Positions 33,512 to 41,484 of a stretch of DNA of 41,484 nucleotides are shown piece after piece. Each line of letters begins with the position of its first letter. Positions within the stretch are counted from its first letter, which is position 1. Position numbers and translations under genes: made by a program. The notes under the pieces were generated by a model. That model did not search any database and was not told the DNA's origin. It saw only the letters and a list, made by a program, of their open reading frames with translations. This DNA is from Gemmatimonadota bacterium (GTDB lineage: Bacteria > Latescibacterota > UBA2968): NCBI GenBank assembly GCA_026706845.1, contig JAPOXY010000246.1, positions 1 through 41,484 of the forward strand, in the 5' to 3' direction.

Positions 33512-34810
33512 ATGCGAATTGCTTATATTGCCGCGGGTGCGGCGGGCATGTATTGTGGCAGTTGTATTCACGACAATGCGCTGGCCTCTGCGCTTCAGCG
33601 CAAGGGAATAGATTTTGCGCTTGTTCCGACGTACACGCCCCTGCGTACCGATGAACCGGGCGCGAGTATCGATCGGGTATTTTACGGCGGCATAAATGTT
33701 TATCTCCAGCAGAAAATGGGTATTTTTCGGCACACGCCCTCTTTTGTCGATAGATTATTGAATAGCCGAACGCTGCTCAATGGTATCGCCCGTTTTAGTG
33801 GATCAACACGCGCGGAAGACCTCGGCGCGCTCACTGTATCGGTTTTAGAGGGGGAAAATGGCGCGCAAAAAAAAGAACTCGCAAAGCTGGTGCGTTGGTT
33901 AAAAGAGGATTTTCGACCAGACCTCGTGCAATTGACCAATTCGATGTTTTTGGGCATGGCCAGAGAAATGAAACGGGAACTCGGTATTCCCGTTTTGTGT
34001 TCTCTACAAGGCGAGGATATCTTTCTCGAGGGATTGATAGAACCGTACAAATCAGAGGCGCGGCAGTGCTTGCGAGATCGGGCAAGGGATGTCGATGGAT
34101 TTGTCGCTACGTGTGATTATTATGCCGATTTTATGGCTGGTTATCTCGATGTGCCGCGCAATAGGATTCACGTTGCGCCTTTGGGTATCAAATTAGACGG
34201 ACATGGAGAAAGCAGTGTAAAGCCAGATCCGCTGCCTTTTACTATTGGTTATCTCGCCCGAATATGTCCCGAGAAGGGGTTGCATGTGCTGGTAGATGCG
34301 TTTCATCAACTGGCTGAGCAAGTTGGTGTGGAAAAGGTAAAACTCAATGTTGCCGGTTATCTCGGACAAAGAGATGCGCCGTATTTTCAGCAAGTGTGCG
34401 AACAAGTCGCATCCCGGGGGCTTTCCGATATTTTTGATTATCGCGGGGAAGTCAATCGACAAGAAAAAATTGCATTCCTGAATAGCATTCATATCTTGTC
34501 CGTGCCAACGCCTTATAGAGAACCCAAGGGGCTATCGCTGCTCGAAGCTATGGCCAATGGCGTTCCCGTTGTTCAGCCCCGGCACGGTATTTTTCCAGAA
34601 TGGATTGAAAAAACGGGTGGGGGAATTCTGGTAGAGCCAGATTCTTCAGAGGCTCTGGCGGCAGGGCTGCTGCGGATGATGAACGACAAAGAGGGGCGGG
34701 AGACGATGGGGCAAAAAGGCAAAGAAGCAGTACATCAAAATTTTAGCGACGACGATATGGCGGAAGCAACACTGGCGGTATATCGACAGTATGTGGGATT
34801 AAAAACTTAA
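33512..34810 (+). CDS. GT4-family glycosyltransferase
   Basis: The protein has 432 residues from ATG 33512 (a TTG nine bases upstream is also in frame). The N-terminal Rossmann domain (MRIAYIAAGAAGMYCGSCIHDNALASAL) belongs to the GT-B fold. FTIGYLARICPEKGLHVLVDAF is the typical start of the Glycos_transf_1 domain, and REPKGLSLLEAMANGVPVV contains the EX7E nucleotide-sugar-binding motif. Such enzymes transfer a sugar from a nucleotide sugar, usually with retention, at the cytoplasmic membrane face or in the cytosol. The acceptor is unknown. In context it could glycosylate the product of the flavoprotein. The GSC stretch at the N-terminus is unusual. Confidence 0.88.
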   Translation: MRIAYIAAGAAGMYCGSCIHDNALASALQRKGIDFALVPTYTPLRTDEPGASIDRVFYGGINVYLQQKMGIFRHTPSFVDRLLNSRTLLNGIARFSGSTRAEDLGALTVSVLEGENGAQKKELAKLVRWLKEDFRPDLVQLTNSMFLGMAREMKRELGIPVLCSLQGEDIFLEGLIEPYKSEARQCLRDRARDVDGFVATCDYYADFMAGYLDVPRNRIHVAPLGIKLDGHGESSVKPDPLPFTIGYLARICPEKGLHVLVDAFHQLAEQVGVEKVKLNVAGYLGQRDAPYFQQVCEQVASRGLSDIFDYRGEVNRQEKIAFLNSIHILSVPTPYREPKGLSLLEAMANGVPVVQPRHGIFPEWIEKTGGGILVEPDSSEALAAGLLRMMNDKEGRETMGQKGKEAVHQNFSDDDMAEATLAVYRQYVGLKT

Positions 34811-34823
34811 CACGGGAGGGCAA

Positions 34824-35315
34824 ATGCCGACTTCATCTTCTGGACTTACGTGGTTGATTTTTGCGTTGATGACTGTGGGGGCGTGGGGTTTATACGGGAT
34901 TTTTCTGCACACCGGACAGATCGCTATGGGCGATCCCGAAAATGGACGCTACAAAGCTTTTCTCTTTGTGGGCATTGCCTATCTTTTGACAGCTGTTATT
35001 GGCTCCCTCATTGTGCTGGCGATTAACGGGTCGGACTGGTCATTCCCGACAAAGGGGCTGACATGGTCGCTGCTGGCTGGCATTGTGGGGGCTATCGGTG
35101 CATTTGGCGTGCTCCTCGCCTTTGGTGCAAAAGGGACGCCACCCGTGGTTATGTCCATTGTTTTTGCCGGCGCGCCTATGGTCAATGCCGTCGTCTCCCT
35201 CATCTTGCATCCGCCAGCAGGTGGGTGGGGTGGTTTGAACTGGCAATTTGTGCTGGGTATTATACTGGCTGCGATGGGAGGTTGTCTGGTGACATTATTT
35301 AAACCTTCGTCTTGA
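34824..35315 (+). CDS. Small DMT/EamA-like membrane protein
   Basis: The 163-residue protein has about five hydrophobic segments (around 8-28, 45-67, 77-99, 105-125 and 140-158) and short hydrophilic loops. The pattern AFGAKGTPPVVMSIVFAGAPMVNAVVSL resembles half of a ten-helix drug/metabolite transporter of the EamA type. Half-size members may form dimers. GGGAGG precedes the ATG. The stop overlaps the next start as TGATG. The substrate is unknown. Confidence 0.75.
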   Translation: MPTSSSGLTWLIFALMTVGAWGLYGIFLHTGQIAMGDPENGRYKAFLFVGIAYLLTAVIGSLIVLAINGSDWSFPTKGLTWSLLAGIVGAIGAFGVLLAFGAKGTPPVVMSIVFAGAPMVNAVVSLILHPPAGGWGGLNWQFVLGIILAAMGGCLVTLFKPSS

Positions 35316-35746
35316 TGACGGATAGCACTATGCACAGTGATTTTCATACTACCCGCAGGGTTGCATTTTCCGATACGGATATGGCCGGGATTGTACACTT
35401 TTCCCGGTTTTTTGTGTTTATGGAAGCTGCCGAGCATGCTTTTTTGCGCGCGTTGGGTACGAGTGTTTCAACAGAATGGGATGGAAATAAAATCGGGTGG
35501 CCGCGATTGGAAGCGACATGTACATATCTCAGTCCAGCCGTATTTGAAGATGTGCTGGATATTCATCTGAGGGTGATACGCAAGGGCACAAAATCGCTGA
35601 CCTATCGGTTTGATTTTTTTCGCGGGGATACGGCTATTGCCCACGGAGAATTGAGCACGGTATGTTGTATATGCAATCCCGGCGAAAAAATCAGGTCCAT
35701 ACCGATTCCAGATTTTATTGCGGATCAAATACAGATCTTGAAATAG
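35315..35746 (+). CDS. Acyl-CoA thioesterase, 4HBT/YbgC-like
   Basis: The 143-residue hotdog-fold protein has the 4-hydroxybenzoyl-CoA thioesterase motif VAFSDTDMAGIVHFSRFFVFMEAAEHAFL with the catalytic Asp in DTD. The central strand region (VFEDVLDIHLRVIRKGTKSLTYRFDF) is also typical. It would hydrolyse an acyl- or aryl-CoA in the cytoplasm, plausibly one made by the PaaK-like ligase. ATG 35315 shares one base with the upstream stop; ATG 35330 is an alternative. It is the fourth gene in a run of closely packed genes with the flavoprotein, glycosyltransferase and small transporter-like protein. Confidence 0.88.
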   Translation: MTDSTMHSDFHTTRRVAFSDTDMAGIVHFSRFFVFMEAAEHAFLRALGTSVSTEWDGNKIGWPRLEATCTYLSPAVFEDVLDIHLRVIRKGTKSLTYRFDFFRGDTAIAHGELSTVCCICNPGEKIRSIPIPDFIADQIQILK

Positions 35747-35765
35747 TATATCTAAGAGGTTCAAG

Positions 35766-36419
35766 ATGGCACTAAAAGTTGAGAATCTTTCCAAACGCTT
35801 CGGCGATGTAAATGTGCTGCAGGATATATCTTTTGATATGGCGGCGGGGCAGTCGCTGAGTGTTATGGGGCCTTCGGGGTCGGGGAAGAGTACCTTGTTG
35901 CATGTGCTTGGTACGCTTGACCGGCCATCTGAAGGGAGTCTCGAAATTGAGGGAGAGGATCCCTTTGCACTGTCGGAAATCGAACTCGCGCGGTTTAGAA
36001 ATCAGGGGATTGGATTTGTATTTCAAGAGCACCATCTTTTGCCGCAATACTCGGTTTTGGAAAATGTTTTGATCCCGACGCTGGCATTTCGAAATGGCGA
36101 TGCGCGAGACCGCGCCCAGGAAATTATTGATCGCGTGGGCTTGTCGCATCGCATTGATCACCGGCCCGCTGAATTATCTGGCGGCGAGCGACAGCGCACA
36201 GCGGTTGCGCGTGCGCTTATCAATTCCCCGGCATTGCTCTTGTGCGACGAACCAACGGGTAGCCTGGATGGAGCACGAGCAGAAGAGATAGCCAATCTGC
36301 TGTTTGAATTGCACGAGCGAGAAAATAATATCCTGATCTGCGCGACGCACAGCACGGCACTGGCCCATCGCTTTGAGCGGCGGTTTGATCTGCAGGAGGG
36401 AACGTGCGTCGAAGTTTGA
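35766..36419 (+). CDS. ABC transporter ATP-binding protein (LolD/MacB-like)
   Basis: The 217-residue ATPase has Walker A GPSGSGKST (35-43), a Q-loop in FQEHHLLPQYSVLENV, signature LSGGERQR, Walker B LLLCDEPTGSLD and the H-loop His in CATHS. The FQEHHLLP and DEPTGSLD wording is typical of type VII (LolD, MacB, FtsE-like) ATPases that work as mechanotransmitters with FtsX-fold permeases. The next gene, overlapping by 16 bases, is such a permease. An AGAGG element precedes the ATG. Confidence 0.93.
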   Translation: MALKVENLSKRFGDVNVLQDISFDMAAGQSLSVMGPSGSGKSTLLHVLGTLDRPSEGSLEIEGEDPFALSEIELARFRNQGIGFVFQEHHLLPQYSVLENVLIPTLAFRNGDARDRAQEIIDRVGLSHRIDHRPAELSGGERQRTAVARALINSPALLLCDEPTGSLDGARAEEIANLLFELHERENNILICATHSTALAHRFERRFDLQEGTCVEV

Positions 36420-39400
36420 TCTATTTCTGGCGAATTAATCTGGCTGTTATGCTCGGCGTGGCAGTGGCGACTGCTGTTCTGACGGGTGCCTTGATCGTAG
36501 GCGATTCCGTGCGCGGCAGCTTGAGAGATTTGTCGCTGAGTCGCCTGGGCAAAATTGACCACGCCCTGGTATCCGAGCGTTTTTTCCGTGCGAGTCTGGC
36601 GCGCGATCTCGAGCGTGAACTCAACACCCAGGATGTTGTATCGGCCATCAGTCTGAGCGGAACGGCTGTTCACGCGAGATCGAATACGCGGGCTTCTCGC
36701 GTTCAAATTCAGGGTATTGACAATCGCTTTGCAAATCTGTTTGATCGAATATTGCCCGAGTTGACGAGCGAAGGCATATTTCCATCCGTTGTTGTCAACG
36801 AATCCCTCCGAAAAGAACTCAATGCACAGATTGGCGATGCCATTCTGTTGTCTTTTGAACAATCAGATGATATTCACCGCGAATCGCTATTTGGACGTGC
36901 CGATGGTGCGGTTCAAACAATTCGACTGACGCTCGCAGGTGTGCTCCCCGATAGGGGTATGGGACGCTTCGGCCTTTTCGCCCGTCAGACTGTTCCACTC
37001 AATGCATACCTGTCGTTGCCGGTTTTGCAAAAAGCATTGGGTCAAAGAGGCCGCGTGAATACATTGCTGGTATCTGGTGATCCAGATGCAGACGTTCAGG
37101 AAGCACTTTCCCGCGTTGTAACACCCGATGATCTCGGCATTGTCATCCGCCGAGAGATCGATTATTTCTCTATTGAGAGCACGCAGTTTATTCTCAAATC
37201 CCATATTGCGGAAACTGTTCAACAAGTATCTGCCGAATTAAACGCGCCCCACATGTCCATTCTCACCTATCTGGCGAATACCACACAGGTGGGGGAGAGA
37301 GAATTGCCCTATTCTACAATTTCTGCGTTAGATGTTGAGAATCTGGGGGCTTTTCAGCTTGTAGATGGATCACTGCAACTCGGAGAAGACGATATTTTGC
37401 TGAATACCTGGGCAGCTGAGGATTTGAACGCACGGGTTGGAGATGAGGTCAAAGTTGCCTATTACGAAGTCGCGCCTGGGGAAGAATTCCTGACCCGTTG
37501 GGCGATATTTCAACTCAAGGGTATTGTGGCAATGGCGGGATTGGGCGCAGATGAAAAATTGTCTCCCGATTATCCGGGCCTGGGTGATGCAAATAATATG
37601 GCCGATTGGGAAGCGCCTTTTCCCATAGACCTGAGTCGCGTTCGTCCGAAAGATGAAGATTATTGGGACGCCTATCGCGACGCGCCAAAAGCCTTTGTGT
37701 CCGCCGCGACTGGGCAGCGATTGTGGAAAAGTCGATTTGGCGTATTAACCACCATACGCATTGGGGCTGTTGCAGGAGAAGATATCGAAACAACAGCGAA
37801 GCGATTTGAGGATCGCTTGCTAAAAAATATCGCGCCCGAATCTGCTGGTCTGGCATTTCAGCCCGTCAAACAACAGGGCCTGGCTGCTTCTGCAGGGGCA
37901 ACGGACTTTAGCGGGCTGTTTATTGCATTCAGCCAATTTCTGATTATCTCCGCGGCTCTTCTGGTAGGTTTGTTATTTCGCCTGAGTGTGGAGCAGCGAG
38001 GCAGAGAAGTCGGCATGCGGATGGTGTCGGGATATACGGGAAAAAAAATCCGCCGCCTCTTTAGCTCCGAGGGCCTCATACTGGCGTGTGTAGGCGGTAT
38101 TTTGGGGCTGGTAGGCGGTGTTTTCTATGCCTATCTGATTATGGCGGGATTGCGTACTTATTGGGTGGGCGCGGTTGGTACGTCTGATCTCGCGCTCCAC
38201 ATCCACGCATCGAGTCTGTTGTTAGGCTATGCCATTTCACTAATTGTGATCCTGCTGGCAATCTGGCTCACACTGCGCCGTTTGGGCAATATTTCTGTTC
38301 GCGCATTATTATCGGGTATTACGGAAGTAGTGCGCGCAAAGTCGCGCGCAAAATGGTATGTTCTGGGCAGCCTCATCCTCGCCGCGTTCAGTCTGGGGGG
38401 AGCAGTGGCGGTGAATCCATCAGCGGGTACGGGTTTGTTTTTTATCAGTGGCGCGCTGTGGATGGTTTCGGGATTGTGCATTCTCTCGCTCTGGTTCAGG
38501 CGCGGGCATCGCGCCATAAGAGAGGGTATTATTGGGATGGGGGTGCAAAATAGCAAGCGGCAACCCGGGCGAAGTTTGCTGTGTGCCTCACTCATCGGGT
38601 GTGCGTGTTTTGTCATTGTTGCAGTAGGCGCAAATAGACGAACGGATTTGACTCAAAATATCGCGCAGGACAAAGCTTCTGGTACGGGGGGCTTTGCCCT
38701 CATCGCCGAAGTCGATGTGCCGATTTATTGGGATTTCAATTCAAAAGACGGGCAATTTGAACTCGGGTTCTCGCAAGCAGATGCAGATTTTCTGGATCAG
38801 GCGCGGTTCATTCCGATGCGCGTTTTGCCCGGTGAAGATGCGAGTTGTCTCAATCTTTACAAGCCCGAAAGCCCGCGCGTTTTGGGCGTTCCCGAAGCTC
38901 TGCGTCAGCGAGGAGGGTTTACATTTCAGCAAACGAGTACCCAGGTGAAAAATCCCTGGACTCTATTATCCGGGGATCTGGGCGCAGATGTGATCCCGGC
39001 AATTGGGGATTACAATTCGGCTATGTGGATCTTGCACAAGCAATTAGGCGATGATATTGTGTTGCAGAATGAGATGGGGGGGACCGTCAAGCTGAGATTG
39101 GTGGGCTTGCTAAAGACGAGTATTTTTCAAAGTGAATTGCTGATTTCCGAAGACAATTTTTTGCGGCACTTTCCCGACCAGAGCGGGTATGGCGCTTTTC
39201 TCATTGAAACGCAACAACCCGTTCAACTTACAGCGCTTGTGGAGAGCAGATTAAAAGATATCGGGTTAGACGCCGTATCTACAACGCAAAAACTCGCGCA
39301 TTTTCAGGAGGTCGAAAACACGTATCTCTCCACCTTTCAAACACTGGGGGGATTGGGACTGCTGTTGGGGACGCTTGGATTGGGAATCGTTCTATTGAGA

Positions 39401-39703
39401 AATGTGATTGAAAGGCGCGGTGAATTGGCGGTTCTTCGCGCCTTTGGATTTCGACGCGCTGTGCTGTCGCGGATGTTGCTTGCGGAGAATGGGTTTTTAA
39501 TGCTCGTGGGGCTGGCTATCGGTAGCATCTCCGCGCTTATTGCAGTAGCGCCCCATGTTATGAGCTATGGTGCGTTAATCCCCTGGGAATCGCTGGCTCT
39601 CACGCTTGTCATTATATACGGCGCGGGTCTCATCGCAAGCGCGATAGCTGTTTTCTTTGCCCTGCGAGCACCTTTATTGCCCGCGTTGAAACAGGAGGTG
39701 TGA
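36404..39703 (+). CDS. Type VII ABC transporter permease with duplicated FtsX domains
   Basis: The 1099-residue permease starts with GTG behind AGGAGGG inside the end of the ATPase gene. After an N-terminal membrane helix (about 10-33) comes a large periplasmic part (to about 495). The first FtsX domain has FLIISAALLVGLLFRLSVEQRGREVGMRMVSG (about 507-540) and three further helices. Several additional helices lie around 597-745, then a second periplasmic part, and the second FtsX domain at about 980-1095 (ERRGELAVLRAFGFRRAVLSRMLLAENG). Some ten helices and two repeated modules resemble BceB or related ten-helix type VII transporters. Likely roles are export of, or resistance to, a small molecule, or lipid/lipoprotein handling. 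It converges with a propeller gene six bases away. Confidence 0.88.
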   Translation: MRRSLIYFWRINLAVMLGVAVATAVLTGALIVGDSVRGSLRDLSLSRLGKIDHALVSERFFRASLARDLERELNTQDVVSAISLSGTAVHARSNTRASRVQIQGIDNRFANLFDRILPELTSEGIFPSVVVNESLRKELNAQIGDAILLSFEQSDDIHRESLFGRADGAVQTIRLTLAGVLPDRGMGRFGLFARQTVPLNAYLSLPVLQKALGQRGRVNTLLVSGDPDADVQEALSRVVTPDDLGIVIRREIDYFSIESTQFILKSHIAETVQQVSAELNAPHMSILTYLANTTQVGERELPYSTISALDVENLGAFQLVDGSLQLGEDDILLNTWAAEDLNARVGDEVKVAYYEVAPGEEFLTRWAIFQLKGIVAMAGLGADEKLSPDYPGLGDANNMADWEAPFPIDLSRVRPKDEDYWDAYRDAPKAFVSAATGQRLWKSRFGVLTTIRIGAVAGEDIETTAKRFEDRLLKNIAPESAGLAFQPVKQQGLAASAGATDFSGLFIAFSQFLIISAALLVGLLFRLSVEQRGREVGMRMVSGYTGKKIRRLFSSEGLILACVGGILGLVGGVFYAYLIMAGLRTYWVGAVGTSDLALHIHASSLLLGYAISLIVILLAIWLTLRRLGNISVRALLSGITEVVRAKSRAKWYVLGSLILAAFSLGGAVAVNPSAGTGLFFISGALWMVSGLCILSLWFRRGHRAIREGIIGMGVQNSKRQPGRSLLCASLIGCACFVIVAVGANRRTDLTQNIAQDKASGTGGFALIAEVDVPIYWDFNSKDGQFELGFSQADADFLDQARFIPMRVLPGEDASCLNLYKPESPRVLGVPEALRQRGGFTFQQTSTQVKNPWTLLSGDLGADVIPAIGDYNSAMWILHKQLGDDIVLQNEMGGTVKLRLVGLLKTSIFQSELLISEDNFLRHFPDQSGYGAFLIETQQPVQLTALVESRLKDIGLDAVSTTQKLAHFQEVENTYLSTFQTLGGLGLLLGTLGLGIVLLRNVIERRGELAVLRAFGFRRAVLSRMLLAENGFLMLVGLAIGSISALIAVAPHVMSYGALIPWESLALTLVIIYGAGLIASAIAVFFALRAPLLPALKQEV

Positions 39704-39709
39704 GGCGCG

Positions 39710-41245
39710 TTAATTTATCTTTTTGAGTGCGAGTTCATAACACACTGCTTCTCGATCATTTCGCACGAGCAGATAGGGCGCGGCAAATGTGGGTGCGTTC
39801 CAGGTGTGGTTGTCCAGAGCGGGAAAGCGCGCGCGTTCATTGTGTTCATCTGGTGATGCATCAACGAGGACGACATCGCCCGATTCGGTCTGGATGAGCA
39901 AGAGGTCATCTACGAGAATGAGTTGGCCGTGTCCGTAGCGCCCTTGCTTCCATTTGCGCTGTCCGTCCGCCAGGTCCAGACACACGAGGACGCCATCATC
40001 CAGCCCGTAAATATATCCGTCTTTATAGATCATATTGGCAAATTTGGCTTTGAGACGAGGGCTTTTCCATATCCGCTCGGCAGTAAATTCATCCCGACTG
40101 TTTTTCGCAATTTGAATCAATTCACTGCCGATACCATAACCTGTTGATACAAAGATGCTGTCTCCGGGCAGTGGAATGGGTTGGGCAACGTGTTGCGTCA
40201 TCCCACCAGTCCAGGGATATTCCCATAGCAACTTGCCGGAAATTGGATCGTGACCCGCAACCTGCCCCCTGTTAAAAATGAGTATTTGATCCATTCCTGC
40301 TATGGAGGCCAAACTGGGCGAGCTATGCCCCGCTCTTGTACGGCCACCTCCCCAGATAATAGCACCGGTTTCTTTGTCATAAGCCATCAGCGATTGCTCG
40401 TTTGACCCGCCCGGACTCACGATCACTTTGTCGTCTAAAATGAGAGGCGAACCGCTCATGCCCCATTCTTTAACGCGCGCATCGGTTTCTTTCACAGTAT
40501 CGCGTGACCAGATTTCTCGACCAGTTTCTAAATTGAGACAGGTGAGGATGCCGGTTGCGCCAAAAGAATAAACGCGATTGCCCGATATGGTGGGTGTGGC
40601 TCGCGGACCAATTCCGGCAATCGCGGTTTCATATCGCGCAGGCGCGCTGTGACGCCATTTCTCTTTTCCGGTCAAGAGGTCGTAACAGACCACGGTTTCG
40701 TCTTCGCCTTTTTGCTCTTGAGTTACGGCAGAGCGTCCAACAACGGCAAAGGCGGAATAGGCTTCACCAACGGGTACACGCCAGAGCAATTTGGGGGGAT
40801 TTTGATCCCAATCGGATTCCAGTTTTATTCCGTTGAGGATGGCGTTGCGGTGAGGACCCAAAAATTGCGGATAGTCTATGTCGGGGCCATTTGAAGATTG
40901 TCCCGCTACGGATATCGATGTGACAGAAGACCAGCGCCACTCTATCTTGGGAGCCAGGTCGCCCGTGAAACCGCGGATTTGGAATAGTGAAACTATCAGG
41001 ATGATCAGGAGTATAAGAATACTTAGACCCCGCAGGCGGATTTTGCGACTCGCTCGGGAAAAAGTAAAGAACCAGAGACAGAGTAAAAGAAATCCGACTG
41101 AGCAGACCAGTATCGTTGGCATAACCTGCATCTGACGGCTTGGCCTTTCGGGAATCCAGATTGCCGATAACACAATGAGCATCAATGCGGCGATAGCAAT
41201 AGCGGGCCACCAGCGAATGGATTTGGGATAAAGAGGAGCAGGCAT
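39710..41245 (-). CDS. Membrane-anchored PQQ-like beta-propeller protein
   Basis: The 511-residue protein has three N-terminal transmembrane segments (about 12-30, 42-61 and 73-91), then a propeller domain from about residue 125 (DYPQFLGPHRNAILNGIKL). Blades include CYDLLTGKEKWRHSA, CLNLETGREIWSRD, AYDKETGAIIWGGG and CLDLADGQRKWKQG. Three membrane passes at the N-terminus would leave the propeller in the periplasm if the N-terminus is cytoplasmic. Its loops (FVSTGYGIGSELIQI, VLVDASPDEH) mark it as a paralogue of the exported propeller at 26985-28226. AAGGA precedes the ATG by five bases. The ligand is unknown. It is transcribed toward the ABC permease gene and divergently from the lipoprotein gene. 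Confidence 0.85.
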   Translation of the reverse strand: MPAPLYPKSIRWWPAIAIAALMLIVLSAIWIPERPSRQMQVMPTILVCSVGFLLLCLWFFTFSRASRKIRLRGLSILILLIILIVSLFQIRGFTGDLAPKIEWRWSSVTSISVAGQSSNGPDIDYPQFLGPHRNAILNGIKLESDWDQNPPKLLWRVPVGEAYSAFAVVGRSAVTQEQKGEDETVVCYDLLTGKEKWRHSAPARYETAIAGIGPRATPTISGNRVYSFGATGILTCLNLETGREIWSRDTVKETDARVKEWGMSGSPLILDDKVIVSPGGSNEQSLMAYDKETGAIIWGGGRTRAGHSSPSLASIAGMDQILIFNRGQVAGHDPISGKLLWEYPWTGGMTQHVAQPIPLPGDSIFVSTGYGIGSELIQIAKNSRDEFTAERIWKSPRLKAKFANMIYKDGYIYGLDDGVLVCLDLADGQRKWKQGRYGHGQLILVDDLLLIQTESGDVVLVDASPDEHNERARFPALDNHTWNAPTFAAPYLLVRNDREAVCYELALKKIN

Positions 41246-41318
41246 AAAATTCCTTTTTTTAGTTGTTGGATGTCAGTCCGCCGAATCTCTATCTCCAACG
41301 TAAACAAAAAAGAAGGGT

Positions 41319-41347
41319 TTGACAACCATTCATTAAATGGATATTTT
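41319..41347 (+). promoter_or_regulatory. Sigma70-like promoter for the truncated lipoprotein gene
   Basis: TTGACA (41319-41324) and TATTTT (41342-41347) are separated by 17 bases. The predicted transcription start is near 41354, 39 bases before the ATG at 41393. The -10 element lies at the left edge of a palindrome (ATATTTTGCA and TGCAAAATAT around nine bases, 41341-41369). On the other strand the same spot gives TTGTCA with a weak TACGTT 17 bases away, which could serve the divergent propeller gene. Confidence 0.5.
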
Positions 41348-41484
41348 GCAGTTCTACATTGCAAAATATCACATCACAGAAAGGAGTTTGCGATGAAGAA
41401 ATGGCTTTTAATTTTGATGGGGCTATGTCTGATTCCAATTACAGGCTGTGATGTGATATTTTGCAATGTAGAACTGCAAAATAT
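41341..41484. repeat. 39-bp perfect inverted repeat ending at the window edge
   Basis: Bases 41446-41484 are the exact reverse complement of 41341-41379; the 66 bases between hold the ribosome site and first codons of the lipoprotein gene. Pairing stops sharply at the inner side (G against A). The outer limit cannot be seen because the window ends. Each arm also contains its own 10-base palindrome. This may be a genuine repeat, or a fold-back artefact at a contig end. Confidence 0.85.
41393..41484 (+). CDS. Putative lipoprotein, 3' end cut by window
   Basis: Thirty codons are visible. AAAGGAG lies six bases before the ATG. The protein starts MKKWLLILMGLCLIP and has a lipobox ITGC with Cys19 as the lipidation site. 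The signal peptide is convincing, but the codons from Cys19 onward fall inside the 39-base inverted repeat, and so the mature sequence shown may be artefactual. Nothing can be said about function. Confidence 0.6.
   Translation, partial: MKKWLLILMGLCLIPITGCDVIFCNVELQN

Noticed and set aside
36158-36862. 234-codon antisense open frame
   Set aside because: Antisense across the ABC ATPase signature and the start of the permease; it is a shadow.
38227-38616. 129-codon antisense open frame
   Set aside because: Antisense to transmembrane segments of the ABC permease; no independent support.

Overview
The window looks like a fragment of an uncultured diderm bacterium of about 50% GC by eye. It encodes a Bacteroidetes-type LpxH-like phosphoesterase (lipid A), a TonB-dependent outer-membrane receptor, a Slt70-like lytic transglycosylase and many exported beta-propellers. 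No rRNA, tRNA or CRISPR was seen. The mix of phytanoyl-CoA dioxygenase (PhyH) family proteins, a DUF6785-type membrane protein and serial PQQ-like propellers recalls Latescibacterota or Poribacteria. That placement is an inference from gene style only. Both window ends cut genes.

Left part (1-12.1 kb). A minus-strand group holds a lytic transglycosylase, a small membrane protein and a truncated PhyH-family oxygenase, driven by a near-consensus promoter at 2999-3027. Divergent from it is a tightly packed plus-strand group: GlmU-like sugar nucleotidyltransferase, UvrD/PcrA-like helicase with an inserted and apparently dead DnaQ-like domain, LpxH-like phosphoesterase and glycerol kinase. The last three overlap by ATGA. 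On the minus strand follow purC, a small membrane protein and a TPR protein.

Middle left (12.1-15.9 kb). A MazF-type toxin-antitoxin pair lies between two degenerate copies of a dispersed repeat in opposite orientation. Next to it is a PhyH-family oxygenase plus DUF6785-type membrane protein operon. The oxygenase and the first propeller gene diverge from a gap carrying an 11-bp inverted repeat.

Main accessory region (15.9-39.7 kb, almost all plus strand). Four exported PQQ-like propellers are interleaved with metabolic genes. These include a C-terminally short ANL adenylating enzyme, an aldehyde-dehydrogenase-fold protein and an iron alcohol dehydrogenase, which together could reduce a carboxylic acid to an alcohol in the manner proposed for EhpF/EhpG. 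A HemN/HemW-like radical SAM protein, a TonB receptor, a PaaK-like CoA ligase, a WxWxIP flavoprotein of the flavin-halogenase group, a GT4 glycosyltransferase, a small drug/metabolite-transporter-like protein, a 4HBT thioesterase and a type VII (FtsX/MacB-like) ABC transporter follow. This reads as a candidate small-molecule pathway with uptake and export, but the product cannot be inferred. It is interrupted by a minus-strand AAA/DUF4143 ATPase whose promoter is embedded in a 32-bp tandem repeat, and by a RelBE-like toxin-antitoxin pair headed by a third copy of the dispersed repeat.

Right end (39.7-41.5 kb). A membrane-anchored propeller on the minus strand faces a truncated lipoprotein gene. 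The last 39 bases of the window are a perfect reverse complement of that gene's own promoter/leader region, which may be real or an assembly artefact.

No stretch longer than about 300 bases lacks a gene. The larger gaps (12083-12197, 12779-12922, 15675-15873, 21755-21966, 41246-41392) hold the repeats and sites listed.
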